Virus record (IMG/VR): IMGVR_UViG_3300045996_004600
Span: 1-38,220 of that record
Reading direction: 5' to 3' (one strand)
From: a virus
DNA: 38,220 bases
Shown here: positions 1-7,522 of the stretch, piece by piece
Layout of the letters: each line of letters starts with the position of its first letter
Numbering within the stretch: the first letter of the stretch is position 1
Position numbers and translations under genes: made by a program
The notes under the pieces: generated by a model
Database searches by the model: none
The model's input: only the letters and a program-made list of their open reading frames with translations
What the model was told of the DNA's origin: nothing

Positions 1-207
1 TCATAGGTTGCTCTCGATTTTGGTGGCTTGGATGCGCAGTCCGTGGGCGGTGGATGTGGCGCAGTTGTAGAGGCGATTGAGGCGTTCCTCGGCGCGGTGC
101 AGATGGTGCAGTTTGGCGTCTTCGATCAGGTCACAGACCTGGAGCGCGACGGCGTCGAGATCGTCGGCGATCTCGCGAGCGGCTTCGACTGCACGAGCGG
201 TCTTCAT
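1..207 (-). CDS. Small helical early protein, function unknown
   Basis: A 68-residue, charged, largely helical protein and the last visible gene of the leftward early operon. Its ATG lies inside the stop of the upstream gene (4-base ATGA overlap at 204-207), so translation is probably coupled. The alternating hydrophobic and charged residues (AREIADDLDAVALQV) suggest a helical bundle or coiled coil. No family was recognised. The stop codon is exactly the window edge, so nothing beyond it can be judged. The coupling and uninterrupted frame support a real gene. Confidence 0.6.
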   Translation of the reverse strand: MKTARAVEAAREIADDLDAVALQVCDLIEDAKLHHLHRAEERLNRLYNCATSTAHGLRIQATKIESNL

Positions 208-428
208 GCGAGTGGCGGACGGTGGAGGTTGGATTTTGAGAGCCAGGCTTTGCGGCCGCGTAGTTTTTTGTAGCGTGCGCGGCGGACGAGGAGGTCGATG
301 GCTTGGAAGCGGAGGCGGTCGAGCCGATCAAGGCGATGCGCCCACCCGGCCTCGTCGTGGCGTGCCGGTGACGGAAGCGCCAGGACGACGAGGTAACGGG
401 TAACAGCGCGATCGAGCTTCGTGATCAT
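204..428 (-). CDS. Small basic early protein, function unknown
   Basis: A 74-residue, Arg/Leu-rich protein. The frame stays open further upstream, but the ATG at 428 is chosen because it overlaps the stop of the preceding gene as ATGA (425-428) and its own stop overlaps the next start in the same way. The middle (HRLDRLDRLRFQAIDLLVRR) is a probable amphipathic helix and the C-terminus is basic, which would suit nucleic-acid contact, but this is only composition. No family was recognised. It lies in the distal early operon, where transposable phages carry non-essential accessory genes. Confidence 0.55.
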   Translation of the reverse strand: MITKLDRAVTRYLVVLALPSPARHDEAGWAHRLDRLDRLRFQAIDLLVRRARYKKLRGRKAWLSKSNLHRPPLA

Positions 429-730
429 TCTTTCGCGACGGTGGCTGGCTTCGGTTTGGGTTCGCCGGTGTGCGAGCGCGTGACCGGGACGACTTCGTAG
501 GGCTTGCCACTCAGCAGCGGCTGGAGCGCGGCCCAGCCGTCGACGAGTGAACCCTTGAGGGAATCCGCCACGCGACGCGTGCGGTCGATCGCTCTTTTTC
601 CGTCGCGGTATTTGGGGAAGAAGACGACGGGCGAGCCAGGCACGAGGACGCCACCGCGTTTCTGGGCGGCCGCGTTGTAGAGGGTGCACGGGAGGCCGCC
701 TTGGGTGACGATGTGGCCGATGGTGTCCAT
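425..730 (-). CDS. Early-operon hypothetical protein
   Basis: A 101-residue protein starting at the ATG at 730, two bases after the stop of the upstream gene. The N-terminal half reads like a small beta-rich fold (IGHIVTQGGLPCTLYNAA, then VVFFPKYRDGKRAIDRTRR) and the last 25 residues are Pro/Lys-rich and probably disordered. No family was recognised. Position and tight spacing place it in the same transcript as the DUF3164 gene upstream. A longer reverse ORF in another frame over this stretch (204-689) is only the upstream extension of the next gene's frame. Confidence 0.6.
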   Translation of the reverse strand: MDTIGHIVTQGGLPCTLYNAAAQKRGGVLVPGSPVVFFPKYRDGKRAIDRTRRVADSLKGSLVDGWAALQPLLSGKPYEVVPVTRSHTGEPKPKPATVAKE

Positions 731-732
731 GG

Positions 733-963
733 TTACGGGGTCTGGATCCGTGTGAGTGCCTGGTCGCGCTCGGCGGTGGTGGCGAAGTGTGGCTCGCCGT
801 TGGGAAGCGGGAGCGAAAACCAGTCGTTTTCGGTGAGGGACTTTGCCTCGATGGTGTTGTTGCCGGTCGCGGCGCGAACCGCGCGCCCTTCGCGCTGGAT
901 CAGCTCACGCATGTATTCCGTCCACTCCGGGAGGCTGAGAGCGGCGAAGGACGTGGTTTTCAT
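733..963 (-). CDS. Early-operon hypothetical protein
   Basis: A 76-residue protein. Its ATG at 963 overlaps the stop of the DUF3164 gene by 4 bases (ATGA, 960-963), so it is probably translated after termination of that gene. The sequence has an N-terminal helix (LPEWTEYMRELIQREGRAV), a central loop and a C-terminal helix (TTAERDQALTRIQTP). No conserved catalytic pattern was seen and no family recognised. Its constant pairing with DUF3164 here suggests an early accessory role in phage replication, which is inference. Confidence 0.6.
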   Translation of the reverse strand: MKTTSFAALSLPEWTEYMRELIQREGRAVRAATGNNTIEAKSLTENDWFSLPLPNGEPHFATTAERDQALTRIQTP

Positions 964-1577
964 GCGTTGGCCAGGTCGAGGTTGATCTGTTGGTAGTCCT
1001 CAGTGTTGCCGACGCGCTCATAGACGCGGATGTAGCTGCGGGAGGCCGCGACGGTGAGGCTGTCACTGATCGCCTCCATAGCCTGCTTCCATTTCGGGTC
1101 TTCGATCTTGAGCTGGCGGAGACCGAGCACGCGGGCGGTGTCGATCTTGCCGATGCGATCGACCTTGAACGCGTCATTGATGAGCGTGCGGATTTCGTCG
1201 CGGCTACCGGTCGACCAGTCGGTAATGCAGGCGTCGATCAGGGCCTTGGCGGCCTGCAGACGTTCATCGAACACGAGCTGGTCGCTGATGGCGCGGACGA
1301 TCTTGAAGCGGCCGTCGAAGCTCACGAGCGAGAGGTTGCCCTTTTTGCCGCCGAGCTTGGCGCCGTATTTTTCGGCGCTGAGTTCGGCGAATGCCTGGAT
1401 GTCGTCATGGGCGCGGACGCGGAAGGCGCGCAGGGCGGCGCTCAGTTGCTTGGCCTCGGCGATGAAGCCCAGGACAAGTTCGTCTCGGGTGAGGTCGACT
1501 TGTTTGATTTGAGAGAGCGGCACAAGGCGACCTTGGGAGTCGGGTTTGTAGCCGGCGGGAATGGGTTCGGTGCTCAT
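960..1577 (-). CDS. DUF3164 family protein of transposable phages
   Basis: A 205-residue protein starting at the ATG at 1577. The body matches the DUF3164 pattern known from Mu-like prophage early operons: a helical stretch with charged residues (LSAEKYGAKLGGKKGNLSL), a short beta segment (SFDGRFKIVRA), then a helix-rich half with a second strand region and a C-terminal piece near SYIRVYERVGNTEDYQQINL. The family lies near the transposition genes in many Mu-like phages and its biochemical function is not established. A perfect 23-bp palindrome sits 15 bases upstream of the start. The frame is open much further upstream, but only this start fits the family length. Confidence 0.85.
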   Translation of the reverse strand: MSTEPIPAGYKPDSQGRLVPLSQIKQVDLTRDELVLGFIAEAKQLSAALRAFRVRAHDDIQAFAELSAEKYGAKLGGKKGNLSLVSFDGRFKIVRAISDQLVFDERLQAAKALIDACITDWSTGSRDEIRTLINDAFKVDRIGKIDTARVLGLRQLKIEDPKWKQAMEAISDSLTVAASRSYIRVYERVGNTEDYQQINLDLANA

Positions 1578-1591
1578 TTTAAGGATGGGTG

Positions 1592-1614
1592 AAATCGGAA
1601 ACAGTTTCCGATTT
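1592..1614. repeat. Perfect 23-bp palindrome, copy 1 (intergenic)
   Basis: Arms aaatcggaaac and gtttccgattt around a single central a form a perfect 11-bp inverted repeat. It fills most of the 40-base gap between the stop of the gene ending at 1618 and the DUF3164 start at 1577. A second perfect copy lies 111 bases away and a degenerate third copy at 7398-7420. It could be a protein-binding operator, a transcript hairpin or a mobile palindromic element; the sequence alone does not decide. Confidence 0.85.
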
Positions 1615-1617
1615 GGG

Positions 1618-2010
1618 TTAAGGGCGGCAGTTGACGGAGGCGGAGTAGAACGGGTCTTTCTGCCAGTCGGGGCGCGGGGTGCTGGCGATGTTGATGGGCG
1701 GCAAATCGGAAACTGTTTCCGATTTGGCCGGGTGCGCAGTGGTCGCGGTGCCGACGAATGGGGCGACCGTGTGGGCGTAGTCCAGGTAGATGCGCTGGGC
1801 ATCGTCGGGCATGGGCTTGAGCTTGAGGCTGACGCTTTCGCCGAGCGTGGTGAACAGACCGGCTGGACCGAACTGGACGAAACCGGCCGAGATCGGTGTG
1901 TAGCCATCGGCGGCGTAGGCTTTGGCGAGCTTTTCGTGGGAAAGCGTTGCGCCGGTGAAGACGAAGATCTCGAACTCGGTCGGGTGATAGAGGCGGACGT
2001 ATTTAAGCAT
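1618..2010 (-). CDS. Early-operon hypothetical protein containing a palindrome copy
   Basis: A 130-residue protein starting at the ATG at 2010, inside the 3' end of the upstream gene (8-base overlap). Residues 1-85 look folded (KYVRLYHPTEFEIFVFTGAT, then SAGFVQFGPAGLFTTLG) and the last 40 are loose and Pro/Thr-rich. The palindrome copy at 1703-1725 encodes KSETVSDL inside this loose tail, as expected for an element tolerated in a linker. No family was recognised. The long reverse ORF 960-2129 over this region is in another frame and is not supported. Confidence 0.6.
   Translation of the reverse strand: MLKYVRLYHPTEFEIFVFTGATLSHEKLAKAYAADGYTPISAGFVQFGPAGLFTTLGESVSLKLKPMPDDAQRIYLDYAHTVAPFVGTATTAHPAKSETVSDLPPINIASTPRPDWQKDPFYSASVNCRP
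1703..1725. repeat. Perfect 23-bp palindrome, copy 2 (inside a gene)
   Basis: The same 11-bp arms as copy 1 with a central t instead of a, again followed by gg. It lies in frame in the 3' part of the 1618-2010 gene. Identity of both arms and of the flanking gg between copies 1 and 2, with only the centre changed, argues against chance. Confidence 0.85.
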
Positions 2011-2272
2011 GACGGGCGTGGTTGACGTTGAGTGGTTGGGTGAAGAGCGGGCGCGAGAGGAGCGGCCGCGTGAGGGCGTCGAAGTGGTCGACGAGGGTGG
2101 TGCCGAACTCGCGCAGTTCGTCGGCCCATTGTTTATGGAGATCACGGAAACCGAGGTGCGCGGCGGTCTTTTCATCGTCGCCTTCCTCTTCGGCGAGCGC
2201 GGCCCAGAGGGTGTAGAGCTCGACCTGCTTCTCGTGGTGTTGGATGAGTTCGGCGATGGACTTGGTGGTCAT
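2003..2272 (-). CDS. Small helical early protein
   Basis: An 89-residue, mostly helical acidic protein (IAELIQHHEKQVELYTLW, then GDDEKTAAHL). The ATG at 2272 is chosen because it overlaps the upstream stop as ATGA (2269-2272); the frame is open to 2482 but that extension overlaps real genes. No family was recognised. The coupled arrangement with the neighbours on both sides supports a genuine gene in the early transcript. Confidence 0.6.
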   Translation of the reverse strand: MTTKSIAELIQHHEKQVELYTLWAALAEEEGDDEKTAAHLGFRDLHKQWADELREFGTTLVDHFDALTRPLLSRPLFTQPLNVNHARHA

Positions 2273-2475
2273 GCGCGGCCTTTCGCTTTGAGTTTGGCGA
2301 CGGCCTGGTCTGCCCAGGTGATGACCGTGCGGGCGTCCCGAAGATTCCGCTCGCCGGAACAGATGTAGCCGAAACGGGTGCGGCTGTCTTTCGAGTGCTT
2401 TGCCGAAAATCGGCACAGTTCGGCATTTGAGAGCAGCTCGTTGATCCGGATAAGGTATGCGGCGAGATGGTTCAC
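2269..2475 (-). CDS. Small early protein, function unknown
   Basis: A 68-residue protein with a GTG start at 2475 that overlaps the upstream stop as GTGA (2472-2475). It is helical with two cysteines (ELCRF and YICSG) and a basic C-terminus (DQAVAKLKAKGRA). No family was recognised. The consecutive GTGA/ATGA junctions in this stretch indicate an operon translated by re-initiation. Confidence 0.55.
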   Translation of the reverse strand: MNHLAAYLIRINELLSNAELCRFSAKHSKDSRTRFGYICSGERNLRDARTVITWADQAVAKLKAKGRA

Positions 2476-2627
2476 AGAGCACCTCCCGCGAAGAGCCAGA
2501 GGGCGAGGAGCGCGGCGGCGGCCGCGCTCGCGATCAGCGCCAGGCGCGTGGTGCGACGGGCGCAGCTTTCAGGCGTGCGTGCGGCGTCGAGATAGCCGCG
2601 CATGGGATCGAAGGCATCGGGTTTCAC
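2472..2627 (-). CDS. Single-pass membrane microprotein
   Basis: A 51-residue protein with a GTG start at 2627 overlapping the upstream stop (GTGA, 2624-2627). Residues 1-28 are polar with several arginines and residues 29-48 form one hydrophobic segment (LALIASAAAAALLALWLFAG) ending in GGAL. By the positive-inside rule the N-terminus is cytoplasmic. It is too short to assign. Small early membrane proteins in phages often act in host takeover or exclusion, but nothing here proves that. Confidence 0.5.
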   Translation of the reverse strand: MKPDAFDPMRGYLDAARTPESCARRTTRLALIASAAAAALLALWLFAGGAL

Positions 2628-3130
2628 TCGTTGCCCCCCTTTCTTGGCTTGGCGGGCGGGATCGCGGGAAAGTCCGCCCACGCATAAACGCTGCGGATCT
2701 CGTCGCCGCCGTTGTCGTAGCGCCAAACGCCATCCTGGAGAAATGCGCCCGCTGGTTGACCGGAGGCGTTGAAGGCGACCAGCACCGTGACTTCCTCGTC
2801 GGGAAGCTGGTCGGCGATGTAATGCCACTCGATCGTCTGGAACGTCGGCTGCAGGCGTTCGCGCCAACGGGTGATGATGCCACACGGGACGCGGCAGTTG
2901 AGATAGACCACGGCCTCTTGCACCTCGCGGAGTGTATAGGTGCAGTCCTGGAGTTTGATTACCTCCTTCAGGTCGTTCAGGATAATGGCCCGCGTGACCG
3001 CCTGGGGATATTCACTCTCGGCCTCGATGTTCGCTTTGATGTCGGCGATGATCCAGTTGGTGACGATGGTTGGGGTCTTCTTGTTGGCTCGCTGGGCAGA
3101 CCGTCTTTTCTGTGATTCGGAGAGCTTCAT
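2624..3130 (-). CDS. DUF551-domain early protein
   Basis: A 168-residue protein. The ATG at 3130 is preferred over an upstream in-frame start at 3151 because it overlaps the stop of the MuB-like gene as ATGA (3127-3130). The N-terminus is a basic helix (KLSESQKRRSAQRANKK). The C-terminal 60 residues follow the DUF551 pattern: an aromatic start (EWHYIADQLPDEE), VTVLVAF, then a W-containing strand and a closing W-x-D-F-P-x-I-P-P. DUF551 domains are common in phage and prophage genes and have no settled function. It is coupled to the transposition genes. Confidence 0.7.
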   Translation of the reverse strand: MKLSESQKRRSAQRANKKTPTIVTNWIIADIKANIEAESEYPQAVTRAIILNDLKEVIKLQDCTYTLREVQEAVVYLNCRVPCGIITRWRERLQPTFQTIEWHYIADQLPDEEVTVLVAFNASGQPAGAFLQDGVWRYDNGGDEIRSVYAWADFPAIPPAKPRKGGNE

Positions 3131-4305
3131 GCTGCGTCCTCCTGGTCGCACTGCATCGCGAGCGGCTCGTTCTCGACCTCACGCAGGCAGTCGACGCTGA
3201 TCTCTTTCTGGCGGCGGCTGGTGGCCAGCAGGCGGGCGAGGTGCAGGCGGCCTTTGAAGGCGCGCACACCCATCGAGGTCTCCGACCAGCCCTTCAGGAT
3301 GGGGAATGCGGCCGCGTCGTTGGCGACTTGGTAGGCCTTGGCGAAGCCGATGATGTCGCTCTTGATGAGGCGCTGGTCGAGCTTGAGGATCTGGTCTTCG
3401 CCACCACCACGGGCGAGGAATTGGCGCCAGAACGGTTCCTCGGCGGTGATCGTCTTACGGAAGGTCGGCACCCAGGTGAAGATGACCGTGCATTCGGTGT
3501 CGTCCTGCAGCTCGTGGAGAAAGTTGAAGATCGGCTGCTGGTCGGGCTTCACGTCGGGGCGGAAGAGGCGCTGGACGTTGTCGACGATGATCGTGCGCTC
3601 GGCCGTCACGACGGTCTCCAGTTCCAGCTCCTTGCGGGCTGTGGTCCACGACGCGTTCATCAGGTAGGCCTTGCCGAGCTTGTGGATGAAACGGTTTCGG
3701 GTGGCCTTGGCGGGTGCCTCGATGTGGATCGTTTTGCAGTGGTTATTGAGGTCGCGGTAATGTTTGCAGCACTCCGTTTTTTGGCTGCTGGTCAGTCCCT
3801 CAATAAAGCCGAATTTCCAGATCGCTCCGGGATCGCGGCGGGTGTCGATGTAGTCTTTTACGCGGCGCCAGTTGCGTGTCTCGACAAACGGGATCTTGCC
3901 CTCGTTGGCGCGGAGGAGTGACCAGGTGCGGATCTGCGTGATGAACTCTTTGAGCTTGGGGGCGGAACCACCGGGGCGGAAGTAGCGGCCGGTGAGAACC
4001 TGATACCAGTAGTTGTCGCTCTGCTGGATCCCGAGCGAAGCGGCGATCTTGGCGATCAGCGCGTGCTCGCCGTTGCAGTGGGTGGCGCAATAAGCGCGAA
4101 GCCAGACGGAGTCGTCGCGCACGCTGTCGGGGTAGTGAACGAAGAGACGATCGAAAGTGGCGATGTTGCCTTTAAGGCTTACGCGGGACTCGTGCTCTTT
4201 GAGCGCGATCTGGCCTTCGCCACGCGTGGCGGTTTCGTCATTGCTCGCGGGGGCGTCGATGGATGTGGATGATGTCATGGTCGGATGCTGATTCGTGCCT
4301 GTCAT
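3127..4305 (-). CDS. MuB/TniB-like AAA+ transposition ATPase with altered Walker motifs
   Basis: A 392-residue protein that probably helps the adjacent transposase choose and capture target DNA. Residues about 75-110 resemble the small HTH of MuB (IAKIAASLGIQQSDNYW, then YQVLTGRYFRPG). The ATPase core follows at about 165-345. The P-loop position reads G170-LTSSQ-K176-T177, lacking the usual second glycine, and the Walker B strand is TIIVDN (D242, N243) where an acidic second residue is normal. A sensor-1-like strand (CTVIFTWVP) follows. Identity rests on fold order and on lying one gene from a MuA-like protein. A second possible ATG is at 4278. Confidence 0.75.
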   Translation of the reverse strand: MTGTNQHPTMTSSTSIDAPASNDETATRGEGQIALKEHESRVSLKGNIATFDRLFVHYPDSVRDDSVWLRAYCATHCNGEHALIAKIAASLGIQQSDNYWYQVLTGRYFRPGGSAPKLKEFITQIRTWSLLRANEGKIPFVETRNWRRVKDYIDTRRDPGAIWKFGFIEGLTSSQKTECCKHYRDLNNHCKTIHIEAPAKATRNRFIHKLGKAYLMNASWTTARKELELETVVTAERTIIVDNVQRLFRPDVKPDQQPIFNFLHELQDDTECTVIFTWVPTFRKTITAEEPFWRQFLARGGGEDQILKLDQRLIKSDIIGFAKAYQVANDAAAFPILKGWSETSMGVRAFKGRLHLARLLATSRRQKEISVDCLREVENEPLAMQCDQEDAA

Positions 4306-4385
4306 GGTCGGTTGGTTTTCGATCTAGTCGCGCGGTCCTGTTAGCGCAGGGCCGCGCGGCGTTTGGGTCGGTGAGTTGTTGGCGA

Positions 4386-4631
4386 TTACCAGAGTTCGGG
4401 GCTGGTGCAGGCCCACGTCTCCAGCTTGCGCTTCTTACTGCCCTTCGGTGCGAGGAATCCCTCGGCGACGGCACTGGAGCGGGCCACGGTGATCTTGTCG
4501 CCCTTGATGGAGATGACGGAGACTTCACAGCCGTGCCATTTGTGGTCGTCTCGGAAAAAGACGTAGGCATGGCCGATTTCGACGCTGTGGGGGCTTGGTG
4601 CTCGGCGGGAGGGTTTCGTTTTAATAGGCAT
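4386..4631 (-). CDS. Small hypothetical protein between transposase and ATPase genes
   Basis: An 81-residue protein with ATG at 4631, 41 bases after the transposase stop and 80 bases before the ATPase start. After a basic N-terminus (PIKTKPSRRAP) it is beta-rich (HAYVFFRDDHKWHG, then VSVISIKGDKITVARS), which would fit a small barrel of SH3 or KOW type. No family was recognised. Its position between the two transposition genes suggests a role with them, which is inference. The 80-base gap behind it holds no recognisable feature. Confidence 0.6.
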   Translation of the reverse strand: MPIKTKPSRRAPSPHSVEIGHAYVFFRDDHKWHGCEVSVISIKGDKITVARSSAVAEGFLAPKGSKKRKLETWACTSPELW

Positions 4632-4672
4632 TTGGTCGGTGTATTTGTGTTCTGGATGCGGTCGGAAATTGA

Positions 4673-6712
4673 TTACTCCTCGTAGAGGCCGCCGGAGGTC
4701 GGTGCTTCGACGTCGACGGGTGCCTGCTGGCGTTCACGGGCGGCGGCGGCGAGATCGGCGGCGAGCTTCTCGCGCCGGGCCTCCTGTGCGGCCGACTGCT
4801 TGCGGGTGGTCTTCGTCGCCTGGTCGGCCTGCTTGACCATCGTCGTGCCGGCGCGGGCGGCGGCGATGATCGCGGCATTTAGTTCGTTGTCCTGGTCGCG
4901 CTGGGCGCGCTCCGGGGCGTGGCGCGCGTCGACTGGGCCGGTGACCAGGCTGCGGGCGTGGACGACTTCGCCCACGGCCGCCATCTGGGCCTCCTGGTCG
5001 CCGATGAGTGGGATGCCCACCCGCTGCATGACGCCAAGCTGGCGACCGCTCTCGACGCAGTAGAGCCAGGCGGCGTCGACGTTCGCAGGGAGGAACCGCA
5101 CAAAGAAATCTTTGCCGGCGCGCTTGCCGTTGAGTTCCGGGATCTTCTCGCCGCGATACGTCCACACGATGTCGCCGGTGCTCCATTCGATGGTGAAGGG
5201 GTGCGGGTGGCGCACGCGTTTGACGGTCCTGGCCATCAGGGGGATCAGCGCTTCCTCGGGGACGTGGACGAACGCCGGCGCGTGGCGCATGAGCTTGTCG
5301 AAGCGTTGCGCGGGGGTTTCGAGGCGGGTCTGAATGATGGCGGTGCGGATGATCTCCTGCGGGTAGCGTTTGAGTTCGTCGATCGACCGCCAGTCGTGAT
5401 CCTTGGGGAAGCGGAAGCGCTGGATCTTATCGAAGCCCTGCAGGCTGTGCTGGCTGCGGTTGTTCAGATGATCCATCACACGGGTCACGGCCTCGACTGC
5501 TTCCTCGTAGGTGAGGAACGGGAGACGTAGCTGGGCGATCACGTCGGCGGGGAGGTCCTCGGCCTCTTTCAAGAGCGCCTTAAGGTCGTCTTGACGGGAT
5601 TTTAATTCGGCCGGGGCGAGGTCATAGCGGGGGCCGGTGTTGCCGATATAGCCGGCGGTGTGGTCGTGGAAAGTGCGGAAGAATGATTCGAGGATGCCCT
5701 TAATATCCCAAGGCGTGCCGTGGCGTTCGGTGTGGCCGCTGGGCAGGCGGCGGTTGTGCATCACGGTGTAGTCGACGACGATTTTTCCGCCGGCCATGGT
5801 GCCGAGGTAGTCGGCTTTTTCTCGGCTGATCGTGGCCTTGGCATTCTCGACTTTCAGCGTCATCTGCCAGCCGGTGGGCACGCCGTGATGGCGGAGAATG
5901 TTGCCGGCGAGGATCAGCATGTGTTCGCCGATGAACTCGGCGCGCTTGCCTTCGTCGTTGGGAACGCGGGCGAGCGAGATCCAGTCGAGGACTTTGCGGG
6001 TGGCGGCGTCCATCGCGACCAGGAGCCACATTTCGCAGGCCTCCGTTGCGCCTGGGTAAGAGACGAGCCAGTCGCACCGGACGTCATCGAATACGACGAT
6101 CTGCAGGGGCATCAGCGAGCGGTAGTCGTTGCGCTTCTGCGGGAGTTTGCCGTGGGCGGCGAAGACACCGCGCCGGGCGTATTCGAGTTCCGCTTCGCTG
6201 GGGACGAGGCGTGAGAGGTTGCGCTCGCTCCATCCCTTGGGCGTGAACCAGTCCGGGCAGTGCGCGGGCTCGGCGTCGTCGGGGTAAGCGGCGCGCCAGG
6301 CGTTGCGCCAGTTGCCGTAGCCGGGGACGTTTTTGCCGGCGAACCAATCGGCGCGCAGCTCATCGAGCGCGACGCTGGCGACGCGTTTGTTGTTCTCCAC
6401 GCGGCGGGCCAGCTCCTGGACAAACTCCTTCGGCTTCTCGGCTTTTTTGCCGTAGTGCATGAGGAGGGCCTCCTGCCCGTTGGCGCGGTATTCGCGGTAG
6501 ATGTCCAGGATCCGCTTAGGGCTGAAACCGCCGATCGCGTGGACGCGGGCGATCTCGGCGGAGAGTTCCTTGGCTTTGGCCTTCCAGCCGTTTTGCGGGG
6601 TGCGATCGAGCGCGGCGATGATCTGGATGCGGATTTCGATCTTGGTCTTCTGATCGGGCTTGGCGCGGGAGTAGCGGGCGCGCAGGTGAGAGGGGAGATC
6701 GAGGAGGGTCAT
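4673..6712 (-). CDS. MuA-like DDE transposase
   Basis: A 679-residue protein of about MuA length that should cut and join the phage ends for integration and replicative transposition. Residues 1-110 are helical DNA-binding domains. The RNase H-like core begins with LQIVVFDDVRCDW, giving the first catalytic aspartate (D209 or D210), and ends with KGILESFFRTFHD, giving catalytic E342. Where the second aspartate is expected, the sequence reads LKVENAKA, so E289 or N290 takes its place. Residues about 500-570 form a beta-barrel (IEWSTGDIVWTYRG). The C-terminal 100 residues are Ala/Arg/Gln-rich, where MuA contacts MuB and ClpX. Confidence 0.88.
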   Translation of the reverse strand: MTLLDLPSHLRARYSRAKPDQKTKIEIRIQIIAALDRTPQNGWKAKAKELSAEIARVHAIGGFSPKRILDIYREYRANGQEALLMHYGKKAEKPKEFVQELARRVENNKRVASVALDELRADWFAGKNVPGYGNWRNAWRAAYPDDAEPAHCPDWFTPKGWSERNLSRLVPSEAELEYARRGVFAAHGKLPQKRNDYRSLMPLQIVVFDDVRCDWLVSYPGATEACEMWLLVAMDAATRKVLDWISLARVPNDEGKRAEFIGEHMLILAGNILRHHGVPTGWQMTLKVENAKATISREKADYLGTMAGGKIVVDYTVMHNRRLPSGHTERHGTPWDIKGILESFFRTFHDHTAGYIGNTGPRYDLAPAELKSRQDDLKALLKEAEDLPADVIAQLRLPFLTYEEAVEAVTRVMDHLNNRSQHSLQGFDKIQRFRFPKDHDWRSIDELKRYPQEIIRTAIIQTRLETPAQRFDKLMRHAPAFVHVPEEALIPLMARTVKRVRHPHPFTIEWSTGDIVWTYRGEKIPELNGKRAGKDFFVRFLPANVDAAWLYCVESGRQLGVMQRVGIPLIGDQEAQMAAVGEVVHARSLVTGPVDARHAPERAQRDQDNELNAAIIAAARAGTTMVKQADQATKTTRKQSAAQEARREKLAADLAAAARERQQAPVDVEAPTSGGLYEE

Positions 6713-6743
6713 GGGCGATGCGGTGAGTTGAAGCGGGGAAAGA

Positions 6744-7517
6744 TCAGGCAGCGGCGGCGTGCTTGAGCTTGAGGAGGCGGGCGTGAAAACAGTCGGCGAG
6801 AGTCTTGAGTTTGCCCTCGATCAAGGCGGCGTTCTCCGGGGTGAGGTCGTGCCAGAGCACGTCGTTCATGAGGGCCTTGTGCGCGGTCTCGACGGCTTCG
6901 AGGCCGGTGCTACGGGCGGCGTCTTCGGCTTCGTCGACCGTGGGTTCGCCGGCACCATCATCTGCACCGCCGGGCGCGGATGTCGTCGTGGTTGCAGGCG
7001 CTGGGCGGGCGCCGCCTTGCTTGATCACCTCGTGCTGCTGCATGAGTTCGGTGAGGCCCTTGGAGCCGACGAACTTTTCCAGCTTCACCAGGACGGCCCG
7101 GCCGTCGTCGTTTTTCGCGGTGAGGTCGAGGGAGAGCTGGTTGGCGCCGACCAGTTCGGGGAGGATCAGGCGCGTGGAGCGGGAGAACTTCGCGGCGAGG
7201 GCCATGTAGTTGCGGCCGGTGCGGGCGGTCTTGCCGAGGTGTTCAGACATCCACGCTTCAAATTCACCGTGCTCCAGGGAGAGCTTCACCTGATGGAGGA
7301 AGATACCGGCGAGAATCGCCTTCATGGAGCGCTCTTTTTTGAGCCCCTCGACGTGGGCGATCATCGCGACGGCGCGCTTGCCGTGCTCCTTGGCATCGAA
7401 TCGGAAACTGCTTCCGACTTGGCCGGCGTCGAGTTTCTCCAGGTCGATCGGTTTCGACTTGGCGAGCACGGCGACGGAGGCGGTTTTGGTTGAGGGTTTG
7501 GCGGATGCTTTGGGCAT
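6744..7517 (-). CDS. DUF3102-like early DNA-associated protein
   Basis: A 257-residue protein starting at the ATG at 7517, directly upstream of the transposase. Residues about 55-110 match the DUF3102-type pattern: a helix that regulates or recruits (GIFLHQVKLSLEHGEFEAWM), then SEHLGKTARTGRNYMALAAK, a helix-turn-helix-like stretch. Residues about 170-200 are a low-complexity Ala/Thr/Gly linker, followed by a helical C-terminus. The degenerate palindrome copy (7398-7420) falls in the N-terminal region, encoding QVGSSFRFD. The partner is unknown; position suggests regulation or assistance of transposition. Confidence 0.6.
   Translation of the reverse strand: MPKASAKPSTKTASVAVLAKSKPIDLEKLDAGQVGSSFRFDAKEHGKRAVAMIAHVEGLKKERSMKAILAGIFLHQVKLSLEHGEFEAWMSEHLGKTARTGRNYMALAAKFSRSTRLILPELVGANQLSLDLTAKNDDGRAVLVKLEKFVGSKGLTELMQQHEVIKQGGARPAPATTTTSAPGGADDGAGEPTVDEAEDAARSTGLEAVETAHKALMNDVLWHDLTPENAALIEGKLKTLADCFHARLLKLKHAAAA
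7398..7420. repeat. Degenerate palindrome, copy 3 (inside a gene)
   Basis: The left arm gaatcggaaac and right arm gcttccgactt around a central t match copies 1 and 2 at all but three positions, and gg again follows. It is in the 5' coding part of the DUF3102-like gene, in a different reading frame relation than copy 2. Coding constraint may explain the imperfections. Confidence 0.6.
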
Positions 7518-7522
7518 GGGGA

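Noticed and set aside
960-2129. A 389-codon reverse ORF through the DUF3164 gene
   Set aside because: Only its 3' part is the real DUF3164 protein; the upstream extension is Ser/Pro/Thr/Arg-rich and runs over the 1618-2010 gene in another frame.
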